64,000 nucleotides of DNA from Ptychodera flava (taxonomy: Eukaryota; Hemichordata; Enteropneusta; Ptychoderidae). The stretch is from contig NC_091934.1 of the NCBI RefSeq assembly GCF_041260155.1, positions 40,425,194 through 40,489,193 of the forward strand, given 5' to 3'. Both the position numbers and the translations under genes were made by a program. Within the stretch, counting starts at the first letter, position 1, and the number at the start of each line of letters is the position of its first letter. The notes under the pieces are model-generated. The model searched no databases. It had not been told where the DNA came from and was given only the letters and a program-made list of their open reading frames with translations. Positions 45,001 through 57,700 of this stretch are shown here, in pieces.

Positions 45001-45755
45001 CAAAATGACCACACAGCAGCCATATTGGATTGTATCACAAAACAAATCGACGTGCATATCTATGACATTGGTCAATGTCCTTGTACCAACTTTGAATAAA
45101 ATCGGTTGAGATATGCCTGAGTTATGCCTCTGTATATGAAAAAATTGTAATAAAATGGCCGCCTAGCGGCCATATTGGATTGTATCACAAAACAAATCGA
45201 CGTGCATATCTATGAAATTGGTCAATGTCCTTGTAGCAATGTTGAATAAAATCGGTTGAAACATGTCTGAGTTGTGGCTCTGTACATGAAAAAATCATAA
45301 TAAAATGGCCGCCTGGCGGCCATATTGGATCGTATCACAAAAAAAAATTGACGTGCATATCTATGACATTGGTCAATGTCTTTGTACCAACTTTGAATAA
45401 AATCAGTTGAAACATGTCTGAGTTATGGCTCTGTACATGAAAAAATCGTAATAAAATGGCCGCCTGGCGGCCATATTGGATCGTATCACAAAGAAAATTG
45501 ACGTGCATATCTATGACATTGGTCAATGTCCTTGTACCAACTTTGAATAAAATTGGTTGAAACATGTCTGAGTTATGGCTCTGTACATGAAAAAATCGTA
45601 ATAAAATGGCCGCCTGGCGGCCATATTGGATCGTATCCCAAAACAAATCGACGTGCATCTGTATGACATATGAAGTAATCCTTGTACCAAGTTTGAATGA
45701 AATCGCTTCTTGCATCTCTGAGATATCTGTGTGAACGGACGCACGCACGCACACA

Positions 45756-45799
<44 letters not shown>

Positions 45800-48700
45800 C
45801 GGACATGACCAAACCTATAAGTCCCCCCGGACGGTGTCCGTGGGGACTAAAAAATCTCACCTTGTCAGCTGTTCATCTCCAGTTGTTAGCCAATACTGGT
45901 TTCTTCTGTTTGTACAAACTAATGTGATACTTTGATAGTTCACACCAACCTGAGCATATCAATGAGAATCATTTCGGTTCTTCTTTTCAAAGATGGAAGA
46001 CTGCTTTTCACAGTGACGTTAGTAACAAAATGTTTTATTAAGGTAGAACGCACCTTGGGGACAGACATTCGGACTCTCAAACTTTTACAAGTCTCTTCTG
46101 ATATACCACATGTGGGGGTTCATTTTAAAGCTCTTGGTGAAAGAAAACTTTTCACCGGCTTAGTTTTTCAAAATTCGAAAATTTTTATTTTTCTCCTGGG
46201 ATGGCGGCCATTTTGAATTTCTAATATTGGTAAATCTTTGGTAATTTGTTTCTCTAGTACCAAAATTTGCACGGTGACCCCCTATTTTTATTCTTGATTT
46301 TGAAAGAGAATGATTGAAAGATCCCTTGAGGAAAGTTAGAGCAAAAGTTTAAGTCTTTCACTTTCGAGGTGCATATTACCTTAAGGTAGAATGCGCCTCA
46401 GGGACAAATATTTAGGCTCTCAAATTTTTCAATGCTTTTCTGGTCTACCACTTGTGAGGGCTCATTTTAAAGCTCTTGGTGTAAGGAAAACATCTCCACC
46501 TCAGTTATTCAAAAATCGCAAAATTTAATTTTCCCCCTATAGAGTTAACACAGGGATGGCAGCCATTTTGAATTTCAAATATGGGGAAATATTAGGCAAT
46601 TTGTTTCCCAGGCACCAAACATTGCACAGTGACTCCTGCTTTTTTATTCTTGATTTGGTGAGAGAATCTTTACAAGTTCCATTGAGGAAAGTTTGAGCGA
46701 ATGTTTATGTCTTTCACTTTCAAGGTGCATACTACCTTAAAGTTCTGGTTTCATTCAATATACAATGTATTTTATAAAAAGGTGTATGTCTAGGAACCCA
46801 GGTACCGCTTCCGTTGTCTGCGAATGTCACTGGTGTGCTGTACACCAAGAGGGAACCCTGGTACCATGCTTGGGGAACTTACCACAAAATTTACTATGGT
46901 TCTGCCCTCAACAAAACAGACTGAGCACACCAGTTGTCATTCAGTGCATAAATGATGCATTGTGGTAAAACAGGAAGTCTCTTGTAATAAAATGGTACTT
47001 ACCGATAGGTAATCCAGTTCATTGTAAGGTACAACTGCATCTGTATGGAACGTTGCATCACCACCACCTGAAAATAAAGTGAAAATTTTACATTCAGTGA
47101 TATCGCTGGCAGCTCTTGAAGCTTATACTGTAAAGCATCAATTATTCACTGGGATTTAATTTCACTACTTTCACTCATGGATAAAATTTGCTGAGTTAAC
47201 CCTCTGAGCGCCAAAGTCAATTTTTGTCACCTTTATAAAATATACCTAGTCAATTTTTTTCAGATTTTTGCAAAAATTTTGATAAAACACTGTAGCCAAT
47301 GAAATGTGATGTCCATTTGGTAAAAAATTATCAAAAAAATTCAAAAAATTCATGAAATTGGTAAAATGTTGCAATAAAATTTTGGTGGGAAAAATTACAG
47401 TGCTCAAAGGGTTAAATACCAGTGACAATGTCCCAAACATCAAAGTAGTCAAATTAAATCTGCACAAAAATTATGATTTTAGAGTGTAGCCTCAAAACAG
47501 TTTTAATCTTTCACTTGAATTTGCTTGAAGGAAATTTTAAACCATTCTCTTTCAAATCAGAAGTTATCAGGACTTACCATGCAAAGTTTATGATTAGAGA
47601 TACAAATTACCAAAAATTAAACAATATTTGCATCCTAATGTTTGAAATTCAAAATGGTTGCCATACCTTGTGTTAACTCTACTCGGAAAATTGAATTTTC
47701 CAATTTCATAGACACTAAACAGTGAAAACTTCAGTTACTCTAAACACTAAATGGGAGCACATACAGGCAATAGACTAGATAGATGTTTCAAAAATTTGAG
47801 AGTCTGAATATCTGTCGGCAAGAGGTATTCTATTTTCAGGTAGAATGCTTTTTGGTGACAGATTTTCTGAATCTCAAATGTTTGCATCTTTTCTGATCTA
47901 CCACTTGTGGCAGTTCATTTTAAAGCTCTTGGAGTAAATACATTTTCACTATCTTAGTTTTTCGAAGTTAGAAAATTTTTGTTTTTCTCCATAGAGTTGA
48001 CACAGGGATGGCAGCCATTTTGAATTTCACATATGGCTAAATGTAATTTTTTTCTCTACCGGCAACCTTTGCAGGGTGACTCCTGAATTTCACTCTTGAT
48101 TTAGCGAGAGAAAGGTTGAAAGTTTCACTGAGGAAAGTTTGGGCAAAAGTTTAAGTCTTTCACTTTCAAGGTGGGTAATAGACAGTTAGGCAGTTTATAG
48201 ATACAGTGCAGTGAGTGTAAGCATTGACGTTTTCACCAACAATTTCTGTGTTCAGAATAAGACTGACAGTCAAGGGAACTTTGCATCACTCATTGTTTGA
48301 TCCACGATTCTACGTACCATACATTGAAACGGAATGAGAAAATACAATTCTCAAATTCATGACACATACCTCTCCTAAGTAGATACATGGACTGGTCAGT
48401 CAACAGAATAAATACAGCTTCTACTTCACCTTCCATATGTCCAGTACTCATACGGATCAACTGGTAATAATATAATAATCAATGATAAAATAACTAAATA
48501 ACATTATAAAAATTACAGTAAGCTCATAGTTTGTATTGTTCACTCCATCTCTGCAATTAATCACCCAATGACTTTGTACTCTAATGCCTTGGTAGTATGT
48601 TTCTCTGAAGCTGTACTGGTATGCAGTAGCAAACAGGAAGTTCTGTACGATCACCCATGATCGAACAAGGTCTGAAACTTGCTTTTTATCCTTCTATGTT

Positions 48701-51700
48701 TGCTGTACTTTAGCTGTATGTTCATCATTCAGTCTTTAAAACAAATATGCTGTTCCTGTCTGAAGACAATAGATAAATGAAAGCCCCATGAGGACGACAA
48801 CAAATTCAATACACTACCACCTTATGCAGTGACATAGTACACAACAGATTGTTCAGTATGGTTTGGTTCAGAGAATGGTACTCACATTTTGGAATTCTTC
48901 ACTTTCATTTTTAAAGATTTCTAACATCAGATGTAACTTTGTGTTGTTATCAATCCTACAGAAAGACAGAAAACACTGTTATCACATGATAGGGGCAGTT
49001 TCACCTATGCCAGAATGCACATCGCAGACAGATATCCACTTTCAAACTTATACAATACTACGTTGGTCTGCTGCTTGTATAGACTCACTTTGAAGGCTGT
49101 TGAGTTGATGAAGTTTGCACTATGTTGTTTTTTGTGAAAATCAAACACTGAAAGTTTTACAACAGTTAACATAGGGATGGCAGCCATTTTTGAATTTCAA
49201 ATATCAGTAAAGTTTTGGTTGTTTGTTTCTTTTGTACCATAATATTTCTTTTTGATTATGGAAGGGACTGGTTTAATGTTTCTTTGAAAAAAATCTGAGC
49301 AAAACTTAAAGTGTTTCAGTTTTGAGGTGCATACTACCATACAGTAAGAATAGTTCACATTGGGGAAGTAACTAGACGGTGACTTGGAAAGCATTAGAAA
49401 GAAATACTTCTAAACTTTAAAATTACTAAATACTTCATAATGAGGCACTGCTGACATTACAATATATACTTCTGAACAAACAGGGATGCGAAATTTTCTG
49501 ACAGCAAAGAAAACTATGCTAGCACACATCAACCTGCTACCACACATCATCAGACAAAGAATAATGCAACACACAACACTGATTCTACATCACTCCACAA
49601 AAATAAGGCCACCGCAGAAAAACTCAACAGCACATGATATATAATTCTCCCATCTGTACCATTATATATTACAGCCCAAACATGGGACTATGTGCCCAAG
49701 GGCAAATCGTCACTTGCCTCGAGGTTACAGTCCCATCTTTGGGCTATGTTTTTATTACATGCCTCTCTTACATGAATTCCATTTGGAATTTTAGAGTTTA
49801 TATACAAATGAAAAATCTGTTGAGAAAAATAGAACGATTTTCAAAGAATTTTTTGCGGACAGTTTAGTAAAGACAGTTATTCCTGTGTAACACATGTAAT
49901 TTTATCATTTTTAATCCCAAGTTGTCAAGTTGAAAATAATTCTGGTTTACTTTCAGTCAAATGATGACTATGTGGCCCACGACGTCATCAAGTTACCATT
50001 GAAACCTATGGAGCACACAAGGTTCGATATACGAGGCATGTAATAAAACATGAAAGTCATGTCCAAATACACCATTTCACAGAACATCACTGACTACCAT
50101 GCTATGAAAGACATCACTTTGTCACAACACAATAGCCAACATAGCATACAGTCATGTACTCTTATTTGTCAGTTTCACACACAATCTCAAAACAGCACAG
50201 CAGTCTTGTCAAGTCATGTGATTATATATATCAAAGACAGGTGTTATATTCCACAAAGTGAGACAAATGCACTCCTTACTTCATATCAGCCTCATGTACA
50301 AAGTTCTGTCCCTCACACTTGGCATCTTCTTCCAAGTTGACGTCCGTCTTCCACTCGTCACTTTCCGGATTGTCATTTTTCACGTCTACCACATCTTTCT
50401 CAATATCTTTCTTCTTTTCCTCGCTGTCAGACCTCTCCGCTTCTTCCAAGCCAGTTTCTTGAGTTGCACTTTGTAAATTTTCATTTGTCTCTACTTTCTC
50501 TTTTCCTGTGGCACCGCTGACATCTTCTTTGGTTGTGTGGGAATCAGGAACTCTTGAAATATCTTTAGCATTGGTTTCACCGAGCTGATGGGCACTTCTT
50601 GATTCCAAAACATTTGATGACTTCTGAAGATCTACACTGTTACTGTCCCTATCATCATTCTTACATATACTATCTGATAATTTGTTCTGGTCTACATCAT
50701 TAAGTGTTTGGTGCAAAAATTCTTTTCCTTGATTCTCTGACAAGTCTCTTTCTTTTTCATCTAAGTCCTTCGCAAGATCATAATGAAGTTTAGCCGCTTG
50801 GTTGGCCAGTTTTTGTTTACATGCATTACATGTGCATCAAGACTTGATAAATCTACTTCCTCTTGGCTATCGGTTAGCTTGTTTTCATCTCCAATTTGAT
50901 TGGCTAAGCCAATGTGAGTGACAGTTAATAAATCCTCCTGATTGGCTGATACTCCAATTATCTTCTCTTTGAGAATTTCTCCTGTCTTCTGATTGGCCAA
51001 TGTGCCCTTCCTGTCTTTTTCATTGGCAGATAGCCCACCCTTGCTTTGAAGGGAGCTTAAGCTGGTACACTCACCCCAAACTACTGCCTCTTCAACGACT
51101 ACTTTCAAGTCATTGCTCGGTGATGGACACTCATCATACATGTTTTGACTCACTTTTCCAGAAGGTGATTTTCGTTTCTTCTTCACTTTCTTTACTTTCT
51201 TTCCATTAAGGTGAATGACCTCCAGGCTACCTTGTCCATCCATCACTTCACTCAGACTTTCAATGCGGTTGCTACGAAATATGTGTCCAAGTGATGTGGG
51301 CCTGTCTGGCTTATATTCCTTTTCTAAAGCTTCAAACTGATCTGCCTCTTCTGCGACTTTTCCTTCCTCCACTAGGGGGTCTATGATGTCTTTTGAGGCA
51401 GAAACTGAGGAGTCTACACTATCCTCTCGGTTGAAAACCGGATCATTGCTAGTCACGCTGTGAAACCCAAAATCAGATGACATACCGTCGAAATCTTTTG
51501 AAACAAATGATGAGGTATCATCACTGGGTGTGACAGCAATGCTCTCACTGAACTGAGAACTGATATCATCTTGTACACCACTGGTGAATGAACTGACGGA
51601 CTCCGTATCCATGCTGTGGTGTGAGATCTTGTCATAGTCATCCTCAGGTTCCGGCTTTTTATTCGGCGGCAAGTAACTAGCCAAGTCCAAATACGGAACA

Positions 51701-54700
51701 TTCTACAAAACAAATGGAACAAATACAAAACAGATCAGTTGTGTGATATGAAACACACTGATTTCCATGAAATTACTTTTTATTGATTTCTTGCACGATT
51801 CGCCTTGTCTACAAGAAAACAGCATTTTATTTGTCTGACCATACTGAATAAAGAATTTGTGAAAAGTAAAAAAATAGTGACAACATCACTGTTCGCTCCC
51901 ATATTGTTATCAAAACAAGCCAACAATTGTATGAAACATGGACATACATATACAGACAGACTGACATACACAGACTGGCACAGAGTGATGACATTGACCC
52001 CAAGTGTGCCTTGGCCCATGGAGAGTGATAAAGATATAACAAACAGCTGAATGTAATGATAAAATAGTTAAGTATAGGCCTATACAGGCACTGAGAGTGA
52101 ATATGTTACAGCAATTTGATTAGTTTCTTTTCCTTTTCTACTTCTGTGATAATATTAAAGACAATCAATCGGCAAGGCAGTTATGTATTGACAAATATGT
52201 TATCTTTTACAAGCACACAGTAAACTGTTCTTGATTTTTCATTTACAATATTTGACATAGACTGAAATACATAACATGCAACCAATGTTTACACTTTGCC
52301 CATACACCAGATACATGGAGAAATTTCAACATACAATCATCAACTCAGAAACCCTACAGGAAAAAGTAAACATTGTTTTCTTCGAGAACAGCTGGTACAT
52401 CCACATCTGGAACAACTTACAAACTTAACCAATTACACAAGGATGATGACACAAGAGATAAAGTTAAACTGTGGTGAACTTGACTATTCCTTTCAAATCC
52501 TTACCTAACTTGACATCTTAAACTAAAATACACTGCATGGTTAATTGTGCACAAAAATACATCGGGGTGGACCATTTGATAAGGGATGGTGTCTGGAAGA
52601 TCAATGAGGTACATTATCTTTTTTATCCGATCCATTGTACATTCTTTTTTCCCCACTCTCCCACCTTTTCTTTTTGTCAAACCTTCTCTGGCTGAATTTT
52701 TTATTGGCATTTGTTTGGAATTTTTTCAAAATCTGCCAGGATTTTTTTACTGCATTTCAACACCAAAATCACCACATTATATACTCTTAGTTCCAGTAGG
52801 TATAAAATTACAAAAAAAAAATCTTAGAAATACATAATGAAAGATATCCCAGTAAAACTGAAAGTTTCGCAAAGTTGCCCAAAAATTCAAAATTCCGGAT
52901 TTCCACTTATTTCAATATATCTTATTAACAAAAACCCTAAGGACCGGTTTACTAAATATCAAAGCAATCAGACTGGTAAATTTTGAGAAACAAATTTTTT
53001 GACCAAAAATGAGAAAAATTGCCCCCAAAATACAAAATTGCAGATTTCATCCTAATTTTAAATATATCTAATTTACATAAACCCTAGGAACCTGTACACT
53101 AGATATCAAAGCTACCAGATCAGAAGTTTTAGGAGAAAAATTTTTGACCAAAAAAGGCAAAAATTGCTCCAAAAATAAAAAAAAAATTGCCAGTTTCAAC
53201 ATACCTTCATACATTATATTGAGATTAATCTTAGATACCTGTATACCAAATGCATGTATCATAGCTATTAAATGAGCAGTTTTTGGATTAAAAATTTTTT
53301 ATCAAAAATTGGGAAAATTGCCCAAAAATTACAAATATGACAATATCAATACAATTTGTACAAGCATGACTGAGGTCATTCTGAGGAACATGAATATTAA
53401 GTTTCATAGCAATCAGACGAGCGATTTCAGAGAACAAGATTTTTTGACTAAAAACGGAAAAATACCCTAAAAATACAAACATGCAAATTTCATCCCAATT
53501 TTTGCACATATAATTTAGAATACCTAAAGAACTCTGCATACTAAGTTTCAACCAAATCTGACCAGTGCTTACTGAGTTTTAGCCACTTGCAGGATTTTTC
53601 CTTTTTGCCCCTCATTTGCATATTTTTGGCACTGACATGTTCATTTGAACAAATTCACATCTCCACCCCTAGGTGCACCTGTACACCAAATACTAAGACA
53701 GTAGGTGCTACGGTTTAGGAGTTTTTGATCCGGACGGACTAACAGACATACATACATACTTACATACATACACACAGACGCCATTTTGCCACCTTATACG
53801 AATACCTCCCATTTGCATATATACATATGCATATATGGGAGCGTAAAATGTATAATTTTCCGAGAACGGTAAAATTCAAAGCAGTCAACATCAAGGGCAC
53901 TACAATCTACTATTTGAAAGCCTTTTTGGTTTGTTTGTGAAGAAAGATTACGTTTCCAGGTTTCTCAAACATGAAAGGTCAAATGTAGTAATGAAAGGTG
54001 AATGAACTGACAGGGATCAATAAACTATGACATTGAGTCTTTTAGATCAATACAACTACAAGACTATTTTTTCAATAACTGTGCAGCTGATTGAGAGTGC
54101 CAAGAAGCACCTCAGGACCACACCATGACACTACCTCAGATTAAGGTTCACTGTTAAAAATAGGGTTTTCCAATGCACATACATGTATGCCAGTGCAAAT
54201 GGAGAAAACCTGTCTTGAAATGTTTGCACAAGTTTTATTGTCATATTTTTTCTACTTCGGTAATACATATGTGAATCCACTCTTTACCCCGGAGAATCCT
54301 TACCAGGTCTAGGTCAAAGGTCACAAAATCCAGACCAGCTGTCAAGGTCTGCAGAACCATGAGCCTCTGGACATCTCGCATTATGGCATGCCTGGAAAAG
54401 AACACAACAATGAAATGCAAATGGAAGAAACAAAAAGCCAATGAAGACTACAAATTCATGAGTGGCTAAGATTCTGTCACAGCCTCTGATTGGTTATGCA
54501 ATGTGATCCCTCCTGCCATGAATTTGAGCTCAGTGAAGCCTGTTTTCATAGATCTTTCACAATCACTACTTCATATCTTTATAAAGAACTCACATATTGT
54601 TTATCACCAATTTCCATCCCCTTTCTCTATGCAGTCCGACAAATCAATCAAATATTGCGCTTAATTTTGTTATTTAAAGTATACCAGTAAGCAACCTTGA

Positions 54701-57700
54701 AATTTGCTATAACTTCAACAAGGGCAAGATTCTGACAAGTCAGAGAGATTGACAATAATTGATTATAAAAGGCACTCACTCAACATAATACTTTCTCATC
54801 ATCTTCTTGTTTTCTAGAAAACATCTAAAATAACTTTCCACAAGGCTTTCATTCAAGGCAATATACAACCATGCACGACCTAGAGGAGAAAACAAATAAC
54901 AAACAATTGACAAGCCTGGCTTTCCACAAGGCTTTCATTCAAGGCGATATACAACCATGCGCGACCTAGTGGAGAAAAAGAAACAGCAAACAATTGGCAA
55001 GCCTTTCCACAAGACTTTTAATTCAAGGCAACATAAAACCACAAGACCTGAAGGAAAAAAGATTTCACTGAATTGACAGGACTAACGTTGACAGTGATAC
55101 TGAAAGGAGCAAGACTTGCTCAAGGAAAGAAATAATAAATTGAAAGTAAAAGAGCCTTTCTCAAAAGAGAGTGACAGTCAACACTTGGAGGAGAAACAAA
55201 ACTGGGAAGTCAGTAACAGAAATTATTCAGACATTCACAAAACCAAAACCCTATTCAATTGACATGCTAAGAGTTTATTTTGAGGTCAAACCGCTTGTCC
55301 TGGTGAATGGCTTACAAGAAACAGAGAGTTGCATATATGATATCAGACATTTAGGCTGGATTGAGACTAAGAACAAAGACCAGGGACACACTTGTACACT
55401 GGCAGGGTTGATAGACTCTGTCAAGTAGATGGACAGAGTGTTGGGTAGGGGGTTTGGAGATCAATAGATGTTTACAATGATAGAGCAATGGAAAGATAGG
55501 CAGGCAGAGAGATTGGGAGATAGTCCTTTCCACACTGGGAAAGGGATCAAAGAATCAAAACCAAACCATGTGCCTGAAAATAATGTATTTGTGCCTACCT
55601 CTGCCTAGGTCGGTTGTTATATTGGGCAAAATTGAAATCTGTCTAATGATATCTTTTCTGGTGAACTGCGGCACAAGTACCCAGTAGCCAGACGTGACAT
55701 GACGCAACCTGAAAATATAAACATATAAACATATAGTAAGACCCTAATGCCATTGTCACAAATGGCAGTTGGTTGGAGCACAGTACAATAAGGAAAACTC
55801 CTTGGAAAATGTGTTTTTGAGCTGAAAGTTGAGAAACACAGACTGCATTATAGGGTAGGCTAATTGAAAGCATACAATAGCACAAAGCTTTCAGATAAAT
55901 GGGAAACTTTCTCATCATATTATTGTAATTTTAATTGGCCTGAAAACAATAAACTGGCATTAAAGCATTTGTCTCACATTATTTCTATAATTAGAATCAG
56001 TTTATTGCTATTTTAATAACACCATTAATCAGCAGCTATAGTCATTTATTGAGGAGATACTGCATATTTTCTTTCATTAACAACATCGTTTGCTGTCAAC
56101 TACAGCAAATTTAGGTCAAATCACTGAAAAAAAATGAAATTCAGTACTACCGGTACACAGAAATGATAGACAAACGATAATGCAAGTATTTGAGAGCACA
56201 TATTAACATTTATACTGCTATACCGTACATGAAACCTTGAAAACGGATATAATTTAAGGTCATTACCTATCGATCATTTTAATTGGCAAGAGGCCATTAA
56301 AGTGCAACTTGTCAAAAATCAGATATTATCAAGGAGAAAACCTGTTGCATTAGTGTCTAAAACAAGCAAATACTGACATGAAGTGGTGTCAAGAAATTTA
56401 CATAATGCTGCAAAGCAACTAAATATTGAAGGGATCCACACTTGGGAACAAAAGATCACCTTTTACTTTGCTTTCAAGGGGTGGAAGGGGTTGAACTCTG
56501 CAAATAGCTGTCAATTTTCCTGATGCCGTTTATTATTCACTCACCCTGCATATTTAATGAGCTATTGCTTTCATCAATCTTTGCAGTTTTTTAATCTCTT
56601 TCATCACTGTTCCTTGATTTTTTACATAAACACCTGTTTCATGCCACACCATCACACTGGATATTTTGTCATCAGCAATATGTCAGTTCACACTGACAAC
56701 CTATAAAACTACATCTGATGGAGGAAGGGGACTGTGTACTGTTACACCCTACACTAGTTCATCTATTTGTATATTTCCCCAGCTGATCATTGTGCTTGTA
56801 CAAAGAAAACCCTGAGCTATCAATACCAAAGTAACACAGTTTAAGGTATAATTTACCATAAATTTCAATACAATTTAATGTAATTCTATTATAAATGCAT
56901 GATCATTGGATAATTACATTTTTGTCATTTTGATTGATCATCAATTGCATCATCTGCTGAACATACAACAAATACGGTAGATTCTCAGTAAGTATGGCGA
57001 TGAACCATTTCTGGATTCTTATAATTATTAGTGTGTTTTATTGCAAATTTGAAAAGTTGAGCATTATCCCTTTCAAACTCCAACCGCCAAATTTGAATAA
57101 ATTACACCTATATTTATCTTCCAGTTGGGAAGATAGTCAACCATGAGATTTTGCTGAGAAATACTACATATTGGCAAGAGACGACAAGAAGTAATTCATT
57201 TTGAATGTTTTATAGGTCTTACAACAGTAATGTTTCGATGAAGAATTTCACTCCACAGTGTATGGTTTTGACAATGTCTGGCCTTCAAATTATTTGCCGG
57301 TCAGCAAATTCTTGCTTAGCCCTGAACATGTAATGAACAGCAGTCTGGAATATACGTGCATGACTGTCCACAGCCAAAGTCATGTTTTCATATAGGTCTT
57401 AAATTTTACATTTTTGGTAGTTTATCATTAATTTTCTCAATAAATCATAGTATAATGATTGAAAAAATGTAATCTTGACTATAATAGTAATTCCACAAAC
57501 TAATAAATATTGACATCATATGTTGTACATAGACAGATTCTACTTGCTGTGATATATGATATCTCAAATACCATGTTACTGACATCATCAGTATCAAGAT
57601 AATGTATCAGTTATTTTTAGACAGTCATAACAGTAGTAACAGTGAAATAGAAACCAGTCTCCTACTTACCCATGTAACAGAGCATGGTCTAAATGTTCAA

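Noticed and set aside
44863..45860. Minus-strand ORFs with repeated DTIQYG motif
   Set aside because: They come from the 150-bp tandem array, whose period keeps frames open. The true PLEKHM2 exon begins at 45861.
51000..51209. Plus-strand ORF within the large PLEKHM2 exon
   Set aside because: Antisense shadow of coding sequence.
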